Below, piece by piece: positions 1-13,818 of a stretch of 64,000 nucleotides of DNA. This DNA comes from Enterococcus ureasiticus (GTDB taxonomy: Bacteria; Bacillota; Bacilli; Lactobacillales; Enterococcaceae): NCBI RefSeq assembly GCF_001730285.1, contig NZ_MIJZ01000001.1, positions 992,001 to 1,056,000 on the forward strand, written 5' to 3'. The position numbers and the translations under genes were made by a program. Below the pieces are notes generated by a model. The model did no database searches. It was not told where the DNA came from and saw only the letters and a list, made by a program, of their open reading frames with translations. Numbering within the stretch: position 1 is the stretch's first letter; each line of letters opens with the position of its first letter.

Positions 1-82
1 TTATACAACATATTGTGTTTTTTAATTTCAACAATCTATATATTGTATATAAATTGTTTTTTCATTCTCCACTTAAATCTAG

Positions 83-132
83 CAAAACAAAAAAAGAATC
101 TAAGACAAATTTGCCTTAGACACTTTTTTTAT
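83..132. terminator. Terminator after dagK
   Basis: A hairpin with arms TCTAAG and CTTAGA (99-120) is flanked by an A-run on its left and a T-run on its right, so it can stop transcription in both directions. On the minus strand it closes the gatCAB-dagK operon. Confidence 0.6.
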
Positions 133-141
133 TTTGAAAGA

Positions 142-1197
142 TTAACCAATTTTCCCATTATTATCAATGTCTTCCTCAGTCAAACGTTCAACTTCTTTTA
201 CAAACTCTTTACTTGTTTCAAGATACTCATCTTCCTCTTCATCGTAATCCTCTAAGACAGAGCCCATGATCGCATTAGACGGAATTGCATCTGCATTGGC
301 AAACATTTCAATATGTTGGTGTAAATTCGTAAATTCCATTGGTGCATCACCGCCATACTCTCCATCTAAGTTAATCATCATACGACTATCCGGTTCAAGC
401 GTTTCAGCATGTAAATGACTTGTTTTTGTATAGATTAATCGATTATCTTCAACGTGTTTACCACCGTTGAGCATCAATGCTGCCAAGTGTAAAATTTCAA
501 ACACATTAGCAGTTTTTACGATAATCAATGAAAATTTCCCATCATCAAGCTTTGCATCAGGGGCAATTTTTTCAAAACCACCAACTGAGTTGGTCAGCCC
601 TAAGAAAAACATTGAAGCATTGCCTTCATAAACACCCTCATCATACTCCATCCGCATTTTGACTGGTTTCACCCGAGGCAACATTTCTGCGCCTTTTGCT
701 AAATAAGCCAAGTAACCGAAAATACTTTTAAGTTCTGACGGAACTTCATAGGTTAGCTCAGTTAAATGACCACCAGCCGCAATATTGATAAAATAACTAT
801 CTTTTGCTTTACCAATATCCATTTTGACGGTTTGATTTTTTTTGATGACTTCAGCGGCTTTAACAATATTGTCTCTAGGAATTTTTAAGGCTCTTGCGTA
901 ATCATTGGTTGTTCCAGCAGGAATGATCGCCATAGACGGTCGTTTTTCTAGAGGAGCAATGCCATTAACGACTTCATTGATCGTTCCGTCGCCGCCTGCC
1001 GCAACAATTAGGTCGAAACCCAATTCTGCAACTCGGCGTGCTTCATTCTTCGCGGAATTTTCATCTGGAGTTGTGGCAAAAGCACTTGCTTCATATCCGC
1101 ATTCTTCCAAAACAGAAAGAATATCAGCTAGATTTTTTTTGACTAGCTCTTTACCTGAAGTTGGATTATAAATCACTCTTGCTTTTTTCATAATCAT
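142..1197 (-). CDS. dagK: Diacylglycerol kinase DagK
   Basis: Soluble lipid kinase that phosphorylates diacylglycerol to phosphatidic acid, recycling the diacylglycerol released during lipoteichoic acid synthesis. The 351-residue product opens with the family N-terminus (RVIYNPTSG, residues 7-15) and carries the nucleotide-binding signature GGDGTINEVVNG at about residues 68-79. It is longer than the roughly 300 residues usual for the family because of a very acidic C-terminal tail (a run of D and E from about residue 315). It starts 10 bp after the gatB stop and is the last gene of the gatCAB operon. The start could be either ATG of M-I-M; the ribosome binding site is weak, which suggests coupling to gatB translation. 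Confidence 0.93.
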   Translation of the reverse strand: MIMKKARVIYNPTSGKELVKKNLADILSVLEECGYEASAFATTPDENSAKNEARRVAELGFDLIVAAGGDGTINEVVNGIAPLEKRPSMAIIPAGTTNDYARALKIPRDNIVKAAEVIKKNQTVKMDIGKAKDSYFINIAAGGHLTELTYEVPSELKSIFGYLAYLAKGAEMLPRVKPVKMRMEYDEGVYEGNASMFFLGLTNSVGGFEKIAPDAKLDDGKFSLIIVKTANVFEILHLAALMLNGGKHVEDNRLIYTKTSHLHAETLEPDSRMMINLDGEYGGDAPMEFTNLHQHIEMFANADAIPSNAIMGSVLEDYDEEEDEYLETSKEFVKEVERLTEEDIDNNGKIG

Positions 1198-1207
1198 CTG
1201 CTGCTTT

Positions 1208-2638
1208 CTAGCGTTTTGCCAATTCTTCTTGTAACAATTTATTCACAATGCCTGGGTTGGCTTGGCCTTTCGTTGCTTTCATGATTTGACCCACTAAAAA
1301 GCCAACTGCACGGTCTTTGCCGTTTTTAAAATCATCTACTGATTGTTGGTTATTATCTAATACCTCATTGATGATCGGTAACAATTGTGATGGATCAGAT
1401 AATTGAACTAAGCCTTTTGCTTCAACGACTTCTTTCGCATTACCACCATTTTCAATCAATTCTTTAAAGACTTTTTTAGCGATTTTAGAACTGATCGTAC
1501 CATCTTCGATCAATGTGATCATTCCTGCTAAATTAGCAGGCGTTAATTTAGTATCTGGTAACTCGATTTTTTCACTATTTAAATAAGCTGAAACTTCACC
1601 CATCAACCAATTAGATACTTGTTTTGCATCTGCACCTTCATTTAATGCTGCTTCAAAGAAATCTGACATTTCTTTTGTTAATGTCAGAACCATTGCATCA
1701 TATTCTGGCAAACCTAGTTCTTTGATATAACGAGCACGTCGAGATGCCGGCATTTCTGGTAAGCTGTGACGAACTTGTTCAATCCACTCATCATCGATTG
1801 CAAAACGGGGAACATCAGGTTCTGGGAAGTAACGGTAGTCACTTGAGCCTTCTTTAACACGCATCAATAATGTTTTGTTTGTTGTTTCATCAAAACGGCG
1901 TGTTTCTTGTTGGATTTCTCCACCAGATAATAACACTTTTGCTTGACGTTTTTCTTCAAAAGCAAGACCTTTTTTCACAAAACTCATTGAGTTCAAGTTT
2001 TTAAGCTCTGCTTTTGTTCCAAATTCTTCTTGACCATACGGACGTAATGAAATATTGGCATCACAACGCATTGAGCCTTCTTCCATCTTCACATCTGAAA
2101 CGCCTGTAAATAAGATGATCGAACGGATTGCTTCTAAATAAGCATAAGCTTCTTCTGGCGAACGCATATCCGCTTCTGAAACGATCTCGATCAAAGGCGT
2201 ACCTTGACGGTTTAAATCGACATAAGAATATCCACCATCACCATGGATATTTTTCCCAGCATCTTCTTCTAAATGCACACGTTCGATACGGATGCGTTTT
2301 GTTTTGCCTTCGACTTCAATATCGATCCAACCATCATGACCGATCGGTTGATCGAATTGAGAAATTTGGTAGGCTTTGGGATTATCTGGATAGAAATAGT
2401 TTTTACGGTCAAAATGCGTATCTTTTGAGATTTCACAATTTAACGCAAGCGCTGCTTTCATTCCAAATTCAAGTGCTTGTTTATTCATGACAGGTAATAC
2501 GCCTGGGTACCCCCAGTCGATCACGTTTGTATTGCTATTCGGTTCTGCTCCAAAGTGAGCTGGTGCAGGTGAAAAGATTTTAGAATTTGTTTTTAATTCT
2601 ACGTGGACCTCAAGTCCGATGACAGTTTCAAAATTCAT
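1208..2638 (-). CDS. gatB: Asp-tRNA(Asn)/Glu-tRNA(Gln) amidotransferase subunit B
   Basis: Subunit of GatCAB that binds mischarged Glu-tRNA(Gln) or Asp-tRNA(Asn), activates the acyl group with ATP and amidates it with ammonia channelled from GatA. The 476-residue length is standard. The start [12 protein letters not shown] is the invariant GatB N-terminus, and the C-terminal YqeY-like helical tail (about residues 330-476) is present. The ATG overlaps the gatA stop by one base (TAATG), so the two are translationally coupled. Presence of GatCAB fits a Firmicute that makes Gln-tRNA indirectly. Confidence 0.98.
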   Translation of the reverse strand: MNFETVIGLEVHVELKTNSKIFSPAPAHFGAEPNSNTNVIDWGYPGVLPVMNKQALEFGMKAALALNCEISKDTHFDRKNYFYPDNPKAYQISQFDQPIGHDGWIDIEVEGKTKRIRIERVHLEEDAGKNIHGDGGYSYVDLNRQGTPLIEIVSEADMRSPEEAYAYLEAIRSIILFTGVSDVKMEEGSMRCDANISLRPYGQEEFGTKAELKNLNSMSFVKKGLAFEEKRQAKVLLSGGEIQQETRRFDETTNKTLLMRVKEGSSDYRYFPEPDVPRFAIDDEWIEQVRHSLPEMPASRRARYIKELGLPEYDAMVLTLTKEMSDFFEAALNEGADAKQVSNWLMGEVSAYLNSEKIELPDTKLTPANLAGMITLIEDGTISSKIAKKVFKELIENGGNAKEVVEAKGLVQLSDPSQLLPIINEVLDNNQQSVDDFKNGKDRAVGFLVGQIMKATKGQANPGIVNKLLQEELAKR

Positions 2639-4107
2639 TAGTCATTCCCCCCTAAGATCACAGGTTTTTTCGTATGGAAATCAGTTGCTTGTTCAAACGC
2701 ATACGCCGCTTTATACATCGTACTTTCATCGAAAGCTTTACCAATGATTTGTAAGCCGACTGGTAACCCTTCTGAGAATCCTGCTGGTATTGACATACCT
2801 GGTAATCCAGCTAAGTTGACTGGAATCGTTAATAAATCATTCATATACATTGTAATTGGATCATTGATATTTTCACCTAAACCAAAAGCAACAGTCGGTG
2901 AAGAGGGACCAATGATGATATCATATTTTTCAAAGACATTATCAAAGTCTTGTTTGATCAAGGTTCTAACTTGGCCAGCTTTTTTAAAGTGTGCATCATA
3001 ATGCCCCGCGCTTAATGAGAATGTCCCAAGCATAATACGACGTTTCACTTCTAAACCAAATCCTTCAGAACGAGAATTTACATACACATCTTCAAGATTT
3101 TTGACGTTTTCAGAACGGTAGCCATAACGAATACCATCGAAACGTTGTAAGTTTGAGCTTGCTTCAGATGAAGCAATGATATAATACACAGCCACACCAT
3201 ATTTAGAATGTGGTAAGCTAACTTCTTCTACAGTTGCGCCTAACGCTTTAAATGTTTCTGCCGCTTTAAGCACAGCTTCACGAACACCAGCATCAACACC
3301 TTCACCTAGATATTCTTTAGGTAAAGCGACTTTCATGCCTTTGATGTCTCCTGTTAAACCAGCGGTAAAATCAGGAACTGAAATGCCAGCAGAAGTACCA
3401 TCTTTTTCATCATAGCCACTGATTGCATTTAAAGCCAACGCGTTATCTTTAACATTTCTTGTCAATGGACCAATTTGATCTAAACTAGATGAAAATGCGA
3501 TCAATCCAAAACGAGAAACACGTCCATAAGTTGGTTTCATACCAACGATTCCGTTAAATGATGCAGGTTGACGAATACTGCCACCTGTATCAGTTCCTAA
3601 AGAAACAGGTACTTGACCCGCTGCTACAGCTGCGGCTGAACCACCAGAAGAACCTCCAGGAACCTTAGTATGATCCCAAGCATTTTTTGTTTTCTTGAAG
3701 TACGATGTTTCTGTACTTCCACCCATCGCAAATTCGTCCATGTTCAATTTCCCAACAGGAATCATGTCTGCTTGATAGACTTTATCCATAACGGTTGCAT
3801 CATAAATAGGATTGAAGTTGTGCAACATTTTTGAAGCTGCTGTCGTTAAAATATCTTTAGTTACGATATTATCTTTGATCCCAATTGGAATACCTGCTAA
3901 AGGATTTGATTCAGTAATGCCTTTAAGATCGATTGCTTTTGCTAATTCTAAGGCTTTTTCATCAGTAATTGTAATAAATGAATCCACATCTTTTTCTGTC
4001 TCATTGATGCGGTTCAAGGTTGCATGTGTTAAATCAGTTGCAGTGATTTCTTTTGAAACAAGTAAATCATGCAATTCTGTTAATGACTTATCGTATAATT
4101 TTTCCAT
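2638..4107 (-). CDS. gatA: Amidotransferase subunit A (glutaminase)
   Basis: Amidase-signature subunit that hydrolyses glutamine and passes ammonia to GatB. The 489-residue protein shows the full Ser-cisSer-Lys triad: Lys78 in GIPIGIKDN, Ser153 in [11 protein letters not shown] and nucleophile Ser177 in DTGGSIRQP. It overlaps gatC upstream and gatB downstream by one base each. Nothing unusual was seen. Confidence 0.98.
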   Translation of the reverse strand: MEKLYDKSLTELHDLLVSKEITATDLTHATLNRINETEKDVDSFITITDEKALELAKAIDLKGITESNPLAGIPIGIKDNIVTKDILTTAASKMLHNFNPIYDATVMDKVYQADMIPVGKLNMDEFAMGGSTETSYFKKTKNAWDHTKVPGGSSGGSAAAVAAGQVPVSLGTDTGGSIRQPASFNGIVGMKPTYGRVSRFGLIAFSSSLDQIGPLTRNVKDNALALNAISGYDEKDGTSAGISVPDFTAGLTGDIKGMKVALPKEYLGEGVDAGVREAVLKAAETFKALGATVEEVSLPHSKYGVAVYYIIASSEASSNLQRFDGIRYGYRSENVKNLEDVYVNSRSEGFGLEVKRRIMLGTFSLSAGHYDAHFKKAGQVRTLIKQDFDNVFEKYDIIIGPSSPTVAFGLGENINDPITMYMNDLLTIPVNLAGLPGMSIPAGFSEGLPVGLQIIGKAFDESTMYKAAYAFEQATDFHTKKPVILGGND

Positions 4108-4412
4108 TATGCGCCAGCCTCCCCATTGTCGATAATTGCTGGCACTTTGATGTAGCCATTCTCTGATTCTGGTACGTTTTTCATTAACTCATTACGATCC
4201 ATACCAGGCGTTGCTACGTCTTCTCTCATTACATTGATCGATTGCGCAACGTTAGAGGTAAATGGAACACCCTCTGTATCTACTTCTTCTAATAATTCCA
4301 CCATGTCGATGATTTTGCCTAATTGATCAGTAAAGTCTTTTAACTCCTCATTGGAAAAAGACAGTTTGGACAATTTGGCTACATGTTTTGCTTGTTCTTC
4401 ACTGATTGCCAT
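4107..4412 (-). CDS. gatC: Amidotransferase subunit C
   Basis: Small 101-residue subunit that wraps GatA and GatB together. The N-terminal helix [19 protein letters not shown] is typical of the family. A good AGAAGG site precedes the ATG. It is the first gene of gatC-gatA-gatB-dagK and lies about 200 bp after ligA on the same strand. Confidence 0.97.
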   Translation of the reverse strand: MAISEEQAKHVAKLSKLSFSNEELKDFTDQLGKIIDMVELLEEVDTEGVPFTSNVAQSINVMREDVATPGMDRNELMKNVPESENGYIKVPAIIDNGEAGA

Positions 4413-4611
4413 GGATACCCTTCTTTCCTTTAGAAAAACTCACTCAAGAGTTCACTAGTTCATTTTTATACTGTTAAACGACGTTTTGCGTTAAAAAACA
4501 GCTTTTTTCTTATTCTATCATAAAATTCTAAGAATTTTTGAAAGAGATGGCAGAAAATAGCCTGAAAATGTAAAAAATAGCACCGAATATTCGATTTGCT
4601 TCATTTTTAAG
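4413..4611 (-). promoter_or_regulatory. ligA-gatC intergenic region with possible promoter
   Basis: On the minus strand the spacer holds -10-like TAGAAT (4512-4517) and TATGAT (4517-4522) with a -35-like TTCAAA (4537-4542). Neither spacing is ideal (19 and 14 bp), so the exact promoter is uncertain. The part near ligA has a faint resemblance to the palindromic repeat described at 6785-6880 but is too diverged to call. Confidence 0.35.
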
Positions 4612-6669
<2,058 letters not shown>

Positions 6670-6718
6670 CTAATATTAAAAAGTGGAGCAAATCGGTTAA
6701 TCCTGTAGAAAATTAGCT

Positions 6719-6755
6719 ACTTAGCATTGAAACGTTCTTTGTTTCACTGCTAAGT
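6719..6755. terminator. Hairpin between pcrA and ligA
   Basis: Arms ACTTAGCATTGAAAC and GTTTCACTGCTAAGT form a stem of about 15 bp with a 7-base loop. On the minus strand it is followed by only a short T-run, so it may be a weak terminator or an mRNA-stabilising hairpin between pcrA and ligA. Confidence 0.4.
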
Positions 6756-6784
6756 TATCTATTTTCATAAGGATTGATTTATCG

Positions 6785-6880
6785 CTTAAAAGCGTAGTGG
6801 GCTCGTCCAGCTTTGACAGAAAAATAGGAAAATATGAGGGTGCGTTTTTTTGCCACAATCAGATTTCATATTTTTTCAAT
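6785..6880 (-). repeat. Palindromic intergenic repeat, copy A (ligA upstream)
   Basis: Read on the plus strand the element begins TTAAAAGCGTAGTGGGCTCG, continues with TGACAGAAAAATAGGAAAA and folds back on TTTCATATTTTTT. It closely matches the copies at 39590-39773 and 37694-37813. Its outer arm overlaps the last codons of pcrA. As in the other copies, the CTTTTAA end faces the downstream gene, here ligA. Confidence 0.7.
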
Positions 6881-9109
6881 CGGAGCAAATGCTGCTAATA
6901 AGCGCTTGATGCCTTTTTCTGGGAAAGCAACATCTAATTCTAGATCCTTAGCAGTTCCGCCGACACGAACGACTGTACCTGTTCCCCACGCTTTATGTCT
7001 GACTTTATCTCCTGCTTGCCACGCCATTGATTCCCCACCACTAGCAACTTTATCCGTTATTGGCTGTTTAGTCGGCTGCGCATAAGCAGGTTTAAACACT
7101 TTAGGTTCAAAGGTTCTAGCAGGTGCTTTTGGTGATGCGATCGAACCTTGTAAATCTAATAATTCTTCATCAATTTCATCTAAGAAACGACTTGGACGAT
7201 TGTATTGTGTTCTTCCATATAAAGTTCTAGAAAAAGCATTGGTGATAAATAAAATTTCCTCTGCTCGAGTAATTCCTACATAGGCTAAACGGCGCTCTTC
7301 TTCTAATTCACTTTCTTCTAACATCGCACGAGATAGTGGGAAGACTCCTTCTTCCATTCCAATCAAAAAGACAACTGGAAATTCAAGTCCTTTGGCCGCA
7401 TGTAGTGTCATCAGCGTCACTTGGGATGTACTTTCTTCTAAATTATCTAGGTCCGAAACAAGCGCTAAATCATTTAGAAACACTGCTAATTTTTCATCTG
7501 GCGCATCTGCCTCTTCTTCACTTTGACGTTCATAACGTTTATCAAATTCTTGTGTAACCGTTAAAAACTCATCCAAGTTTTCTAAGCGGGCTTGAGATTC
7601 TAAATTATTTTGTCTGACTAATTCTTCACGGTAACCGCTACGTTCTAGAACTTCTTTCACTAATTCGGTAATCGTCAAATAAGGAATCATCTGTGTCAAA
7701 TCTTGAATCATCATTCCAAAGCTACCTAACTCTTTACCCGCCTTACCTGAAATATTTGCTAGATCCACATTTTGTGACGCTTCTAGTAATGACCAATTAT
7801 GCATCTGAGAAAAACTTCTTAATTTCTCGACAGAGCTTTTTCCGATCCCTCGTTTTGGTTCATTGACTACTCGCTCGAAACTAAGTGAGTCCATTGGATT
7901 GGAAATGATATTTAAATAACCTAAAATGTCTTTGATTTCTTTACGATCATAGAATTTGTGACCGCCGACCATCGTATAAGGAATATTGGATTTAAGCAAC
8001 ATTTCTTCCATTACCCGAGATTGGGCATTCGTCCGATATAAAACCGCAAAATCACCATAGATACGGTCTTTTTCACGTATTTCTTTTTGGATCTGTCCTA
8101 CGATAAACTGCGTTTCATCTCGCTCGTTATCACCGCGATAATAAACGATTTTTTCTCCGTCAGTATTTTCTGTCCATAATTGCTTGTCTCGACGATTGCT
8201 ATTGTTTTTGATTACATTATTGGCTGCATCTAGAATTTTTTTAGTAGAACGATAATTTTGTTCTAGCATGATTACAGAAGCATCAGGATAATCTTTTTCA
8301 AAATCTAAGATATTCTGCATATCTGCTCCACGCCAACCATAGATACTTTGATCAGCATCACCCACGACACATAAATTTTTGAAACGTGCCGCCAACATAT
8401 TGACTAAAGTGTACTGAGCATGGTTGGTATCTTGGTACTCATCTACATGAATATAATGGAATTTATTTTGATAGTATGTCAATGAGTCTGGATGCTCATT
8501 AAATAAACGAATCGTATTCATGATCAAGTCATCAAAGTCCATACACTGATTATTTCTTAATTCTTTTTGATACATCTTATAGCACTTTGCGACAACTTCT
8601 TCATAAGGTGTCCCTTGTAATTCCTCGACTTTTTTTGGCGTCTGCAACTCATTTTTAGCGTTACTGATCGTGCCTAGAATCGAGCGAGGATCGTATTTCT
8701 TTATATCGATGTTGAGTTCATTCAAAATCCGTTTCATCAACGTTCGCTGTTCAGAAGTATCAATGATCGTAAAATTACGATTATAGCCGATATGATCGAC
8801 ATCACGACGTAAAATTCGTACGCACATTGAGTGAAATGTCGAAACCCAAACATCATTTCCGCCAACTTCTAATAATTTTCCAACTCGCTCTCTCATTTCT
8901 TTTGCGGCTTTATTGGTAAATGTGATCGCTAAAATATTCCATGGGTTGACATCTTTTTCTTCAATTAAATAGGCAATACGGTGAGTTAAAACTCTTGTCT
9001 TCCCACTACCTGCGCCCGCCATAACTAATAAAGGCCCTTCAGTATGTAGAACGGCTTCTTTTTGTCTCGGATTCATACCTTGGATCAAGGCGTTTTCTTG
9101 TGCCATCAT
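6866..9109 (-). CDS. pcrA: ATP-dependent DNA helicase PcrA
   Basis: Superfamily 1A 3'-5' helicase acting in repair, rolling-circle replication and removal of RecA filaments. The roughly 747-residue protein has Walker [10 protein letters not shown] near residue 32, the UvrD-type Walker B/DEXQ box (DEYQDTN), the QNYRS and [14 protein letters not shown] motifs, and a C-terminal Tudor-like domain ([15 protein letters not shown]) known in PcrA to contact RNA polymerase. I place the start at the first ATG (9109) rather than the TTG at 9112; AGAGAGG lies upstream. ligA follows on the same strand. Confidence 0.96.
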   Translation of the reverse strand: MMAQENALIQGMNPRQKEAVLHTEGPLLVMAGAGSGKTRVLTHRIAYLIEEKDVNPWNILAITFTNKAAKEMRERVGKLLEVGGNDVWVSTFHSMCVRILRRDVDHIGYNRNFTIIDTSEQRTLMKRILNELNIDIKKYDPRSILGTISNAKNELQTPKKVEELQGTPYEEVVAKCYKMYQKELRNNQCMDFDDLIMNTIRLFNEHPDSLTYYQNKFHYIHVDEYQDTNHAQYTLVNMLAARFKNLCVVGDADQSIYGWRGADMQNILDFEKDYPDASVIMLEQNYRSTKKILDAANNVIKNNSNRRDKQLWTENTDGEKIVYYRGDNERDETQFIVGQIQKEIREKDRIYGDFAVLYRTNAQSRVMEEMLLKSNIPYTMVGGHKFYDRKEIKDILGYLNIISNPMDSLSFERVVNEPKRGIGKSSVEKLRSFSQMHNWSLLEASQNVDLANISGKAGKELGSFGMMIQDLTQMIPYLTITELVKEVLERSGYREELVRQNNLESQARLENLDEFLTVTQEFDKRYERQSEEEADAPDEKLAVFLNDLALVSDLDNLEESTSQVTLMTLHAAKGLEFPVVFLIGMEEGVFPLSRAMLEESELEEERRLAYVGITRAEEILFITNAFSRTLYGRTQYNRPSRFLDEIDEELLDLQGSIASPKAPARTFEPKVFKPAYAQPTKQPITDKVASGGESMAWQAGDKVRHKAWGTGTVVRVGGTAKDLELDVAFPEKGIKRLLAAFAPIEKI

Positions 9110-9139
9110 CAACGTCCTCTCTCTTTTTCAATCTTATAC

Positions 9140-9168
9140 ATTATACCAAAAAAAACACAAAAGCTGAA
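9140..9168 (-). promoter_or_regulatory. pcrA promoter
   Basis: On the minus strand TATAAT (9140-9145) is preceded at 17 bp by TTCAGC (9163-9168). It lies about 30 bp upstream of the pcrA start. The -10 is consensus and the -35 weak. Confidence 0.55.
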
Positions 9169-9169
9169 C

Positions 9170-9839
9170 AGATTGAACAAACCTTGCGTAATAACATACA
9201 AAAAAGTTTAATCGTACTTCTCACAATGGATTTTTAGATCATTATGCACAGCTAAATCCGTCAAACTAGATTATAAAAGTAAAATTCTTTAATAGCGATC
9301 AAAAATAATAATTACACAAAATAGTTAAATAATATAAGCTTGGGACTTGAATTACGTTCCGTTTCTAATTTTAAGTTTTTAAACAGTTCTTCTATCTTTA
9401 AACTATTCGAGTTCAATAACAAAAAAGTTTTTTTCGAGGAGGGACATTACAACTTGCTGAACAAGCTAGAAAAAAGATAAGCAGTTAGAATGATTAAAAA
9501 CAAACTGCGCAAATAAACAATATTTAACTATCTAATAATATGTACCTACATCCATTAATTTAAGCAATAGATAGTCACTTTGTATACTGATCGACAATTA
9601 AAATGATCGGTTAATTTTTAGAAAAAGATAATTTAACGGACTAACCACATGAAATAAAAACACACTAAAAGACGAGAGATTGAAAAGAGCCAATCGAAGT
9701 GTTCTCTATCACTGATATATAAATGCTTAAGTATCTCTAGCGCAAGTTATTAGTACCAGTAGTTTAACGTCATTTTTATTCCATCAGCATTTAGTCTACG
9801 GTCAATTTATTGCTGATAGTAATTACTCTTGATTAACCC
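9170..9839. other. Gene-free stretch of about 0.7 kb
   Basis: No reading frame with a supported start was found on either strand. A strong Shine-Dalgarno-like GAGGAGGG at about 9438-9445 leads only into an eight-codon frame on the plus strand, which looks like the front of a decayed gene. AT-rich, no repeats recognised. Confidence 0.4.
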
Positions 9840-9880
9840 AAAAAGCACCCGTATCATTTGATATAGGTGCTTTTTACAGT
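9840..9880. terminator. Terminator downstream of the beta-glucoside operon
   Basis: A perfect 10-bp stem AAAAAGCACC (9840-9849) with GGTGCTTTTT (9866-9875), flanked by A and T runs, can work in both directions. On the minus strand it is the first good terminator after the GH1 gene. Confidence 0.8.
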
Positions 9881-10045
9881 ATCTTTACTCAAAAATGGAA
9901 ACAAAAGAGTCCCATTTTTATTAAATAATCTTATCGCAGCCAACGAAAAATAATAATATTCGTAGAACTTCAATTATCTCAATTCCACTTTGTTTGGGCT
10001 TAGTATTCATAGAATAAGGACGAGACAACATTTATTATCAGCGAT

Positions 10046-11479
<1,434 letters not shown>

Positions 11480-12760
11480 TTAGCCAATTTCGGCTACTGC
11501 TATTTTTTCTGTTTCCATCTCTTTTTGAACCTGTGTTTCTTCTTTAGCTAGTTCTTGTTTTTCACAAATTTTGAAGAATGGGTAATAGATAGCCACGCTC
11601 AGTAGTAATGATGCAACGCCCCAAATGACAGCTGGAATATTTCCTCCTGTTGCTAAGTAAGCATTCACTAAAGGTGGTGTCGTCCATGGCGGATTAAACG
11701 CAATTCGCCCAATGATATTCGTTACGGTTAAAATATAAGTCCCGATACAAAGAAGCAACGGTGTAATTATAAAGGGAATCATCATGATTGGATTCATCAC
11801 AATCGGGAAACCAAAAATGATAGGTTCATTGATACAAAAAATTGCTGATGGTAATGCCATTTTCCCCAATGATTTATATGACTTACTTTTGGACATCAGC
11901 ATATTGATAACCAAGCCTAATGTTGAACCGGTTCCTCCATAACATAAAAATGTAATATAAAACCCACCAACAAAAATATTGGGTAATGGCTCCCCTCTTG
12001 AGAAAGCTTCTGTATTCGCTGCAAATAATGCTAGAAAAATTGGATCTCCAATACTGCCCATTACGTTACTTCCGTGAATTCCCGCACACCATAATAACAA
12101 AATCATAAATGTGTACAGCAACATTCCTGGCAAGGTATTTAATCCTGTTGCTAATGGTGAAAACATCCATTGAACAAAGCTGTTTACATCAAATTCCAAC
12201 AACACACGAATAATCCAAGCCAAACCGATAATCGCTGCTCCTGGTAATAAACTAGCAAAACTTTTAGAGACTGCAGGCGGAACACCATCTGGCATCCGAA
12301 TGATTAAATTCTTTTTAATAAAGAAATTAATAATCAAGACTGTCCCAATTGCCGTAACAATTCCGGTAAATAATCCGGAAGCACCTAATGTTGCTATATC
12401 AATACTCCAATCTTTGGACGCTTGCAGCATTAAAAAGGATGACATCGCTAAAACGACTGAATTGATTGGATCAATCCCATATGTTTCAGAAAGATAATAA
12501 GCAATCCCTGCACAACCTACTAATCCCAAAATACCAAATGTAAAACCAATCGGCACCCCTAATTTGATGCCAAAACTACCTAAAAATTCAGTCCAACCAC
12601 TAAATGGAAGGTTAGCAATAATCAAAAAAGCACTCCCAATGATCGTCAATGGCATTGTCACAGCGATACCATTTCGGATTCCAACCAAGAACCGATTCTC
12701 ACTAACTTTTAGAACACCAGGCATAACTTTGTCTTGAAACACATCAATAAACTTGTCCAT
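11480..12760 (-). CDS. PTS EIIC, lactose/cellobiose family
   Basis: Membrane channel subunit of a phosphotransferase system for beta-glucosides such as cellobiose. The 426-residue protein begins with the CelB-type N-terminus (FQDKVMPGVLKVSENRFLVGIRNG in the first 30 or so residues) and has about ten hydrophobic segments. It carries the family stretch with NEPIIFGFPIVMNP (about residues 310-325), where the sugar-binding Glu sits. No EIIA or EIIB gene is present in the operon, so those subunits must come from elsewhere. RBS GGAG is 8 bp upstream. Confidence 0.92.
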   Translation of the reverse strand: MDKFIDVFQDKVMPGVLKVSENRFLVGIRNGIAVTMPLTIIGSAFLIIANLPFSGWTEFLGSFGIKLGVPIGFTFGILGLVGCAGIAYYLSETYGIDPINSVVLAMSSFLMLQASKDWSIDIATLGASGLFTGIVTAIGTVLIINFFIKKNLIIRMPDGVPPAVSKSFASLLPGAAIIGLAWIIRVLLEFDVNSFVQWMFSPLATGLNTLPGMLLYTFMILLLWCAGIHGSNVMGSIGDPIFLALFAANTEAFSRGEPLPNIFVGGFYITFLCYGGTGSTLGLVINMLMSKSKSYKSLGKMALPSAIFCINEPIIFGFPIVMNPIMMIPFIITPLLLCIGTYILTVTNIIGRIAFNPPWTTPPLVNAYLATGGNIPAVIWGVASLLLSVAIYYPFFKICEKQELAKEETQVQKEMETEKIAVAEIG

Positions 12761-12795
12761 TTTACACTCTCCTAACTCTATTTTTCTATTTAAAG

Positions 12796-13818
12796 CTAAT
12801 AACCAAACGAAGCCCCACTCATTATCTCCATTGTGACCCGAATTTCTTCTTCACTGACAATACTTGGTGCATCATGGAAAATCATTTCAACTACTCCATC
12901 ATAAAAACAACCATAATCACCTGTCTCAGAAGCTATCGCTTTTTCTATCCAGTCACCATTAGCATTTTTATAGGTAATAACGCCATATTCTTTAGGAGTG
13001 TCCAAACCAAAGCCGGCTTCTCCAGGATAAATCCCTAATTTCAAATCATTTTCTTGTTGATCGGGACTATATTTTTCATAAATACCTGTCGTGCCTAACA
13101 ATCTATAACGCGGACCTAATTTTGCCACAACTTGACTGGATTTCAGAATCACTTTCAATGCGCCGTAAATGAGTTGCACATCGTAGTAATCATCCACTGT
13201 ACTTTCATCATTTTGAACATTTCTCAAGTCATAATAAACATTATCTGGCTTTCCAAATAAAGAAACTATTTGGTCAACAGCATGTACACCCAATCCGTAA
13301 AAACTACCATCAAGAATTGTTCCTTTACGTTCCTCTGTATTCGGTCGATAATAATCAATATGTGCTTCCAGTTCAATCAATTTTCCTATATAGTTTCTTT
13401 CAATCACTTTCTTCAAGGTTAAAAAATCACTGTCAAAGCGTCTATTTTGATAGGGTAGCACATGGACATTGCTTTCCTTTGCCAATTGAATCAACGTTTG
13501 TGTTTGCTCCATTGTTTCACAGAATGGTTTTTCTATAATTACATTCTTTTTGGCTTCTAGACAAGTTTTTGCAAGAGAAAAGTGAGATTTTGGTGGTGTA
13601 CAGAGTGTAATTACAGCAACCTCTTCATCCGCTAGAACATCAGCTAAATCTGTTACTCCTGTGATATTTAGCTTGCTTAATTCTTCTAAATCTTCTTTTG
13701 ATAAGGCTAAATCGCAGACATATTTCACTTGGATATTTTCTCTTAGTTTAATATATGGAAGATGGTATCTTTTAGCACTTTTTCCGTAGCCGACAATCGC
13801 CATTACTAATTTTTTCAT
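12796..13818 (-). CDS. Gfo/Idh/MocA family oxidoreductase
   Basis: NAD(P)-dependent oxidoreductase of about 340 residues. The N-terminal Rossmann fold shows AIVGYGKSAKRYHLPY, and EKPFCETMEQT near residue 96 is the family EKP motif. The C-terminal half is the alpha/beta sugar-binding domain. It overlaps the GH4 stop by 4 bases (ATGA) and precedes the EIIC gene, so it is part of the beta-glucoside operon. The substrate is unknown; epimerising or oxidising a sugar or sugar phosphate is the natural guess. Confidence 0.85.
   Translation of the reverse strand: MKKLVMAIVGYGKSAKRYHLPYIKLRENIQVKYVCDLALSKEDLEELSKLNITGVTDLADVLADEEVAVITLCTPPKSHFSLAKTCLEAKKNVIIEKPFCETMEQTQTLIQLAKESNVHVLPYQNRRFDSDFLTLKKVIERNYIGKLIELEAHIDYYRPNTEERKGTILDGSFYGLGVHAVDQIVSLFGKPDNVYYDLRNVQNDESTVDDYYDVQLIYGALKVILKSSQVVAKLGPRYRLLGTTGIYEKYSPDQQENDLKLGIYPGEAGFGLDTPKEYGVITYKNANGDWIEKAIASETGDYGCFYDGVVEMIFHDAPSIVSEEEIRVTMEIMSGASFGY

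Noticed and set aside
13-255. 80-codon plus-strand frame at the window edge
   Set aside because: Phe/Leu-rich translation of AT-rich DNA, overlapping the dagK end and terminator.
2128-2490. Open frame of 120 codons opposite gatB
   Set aside because: Antisense shadow of an invariant housekeeping gene; composition and lack of a ribosome site argue against coding.
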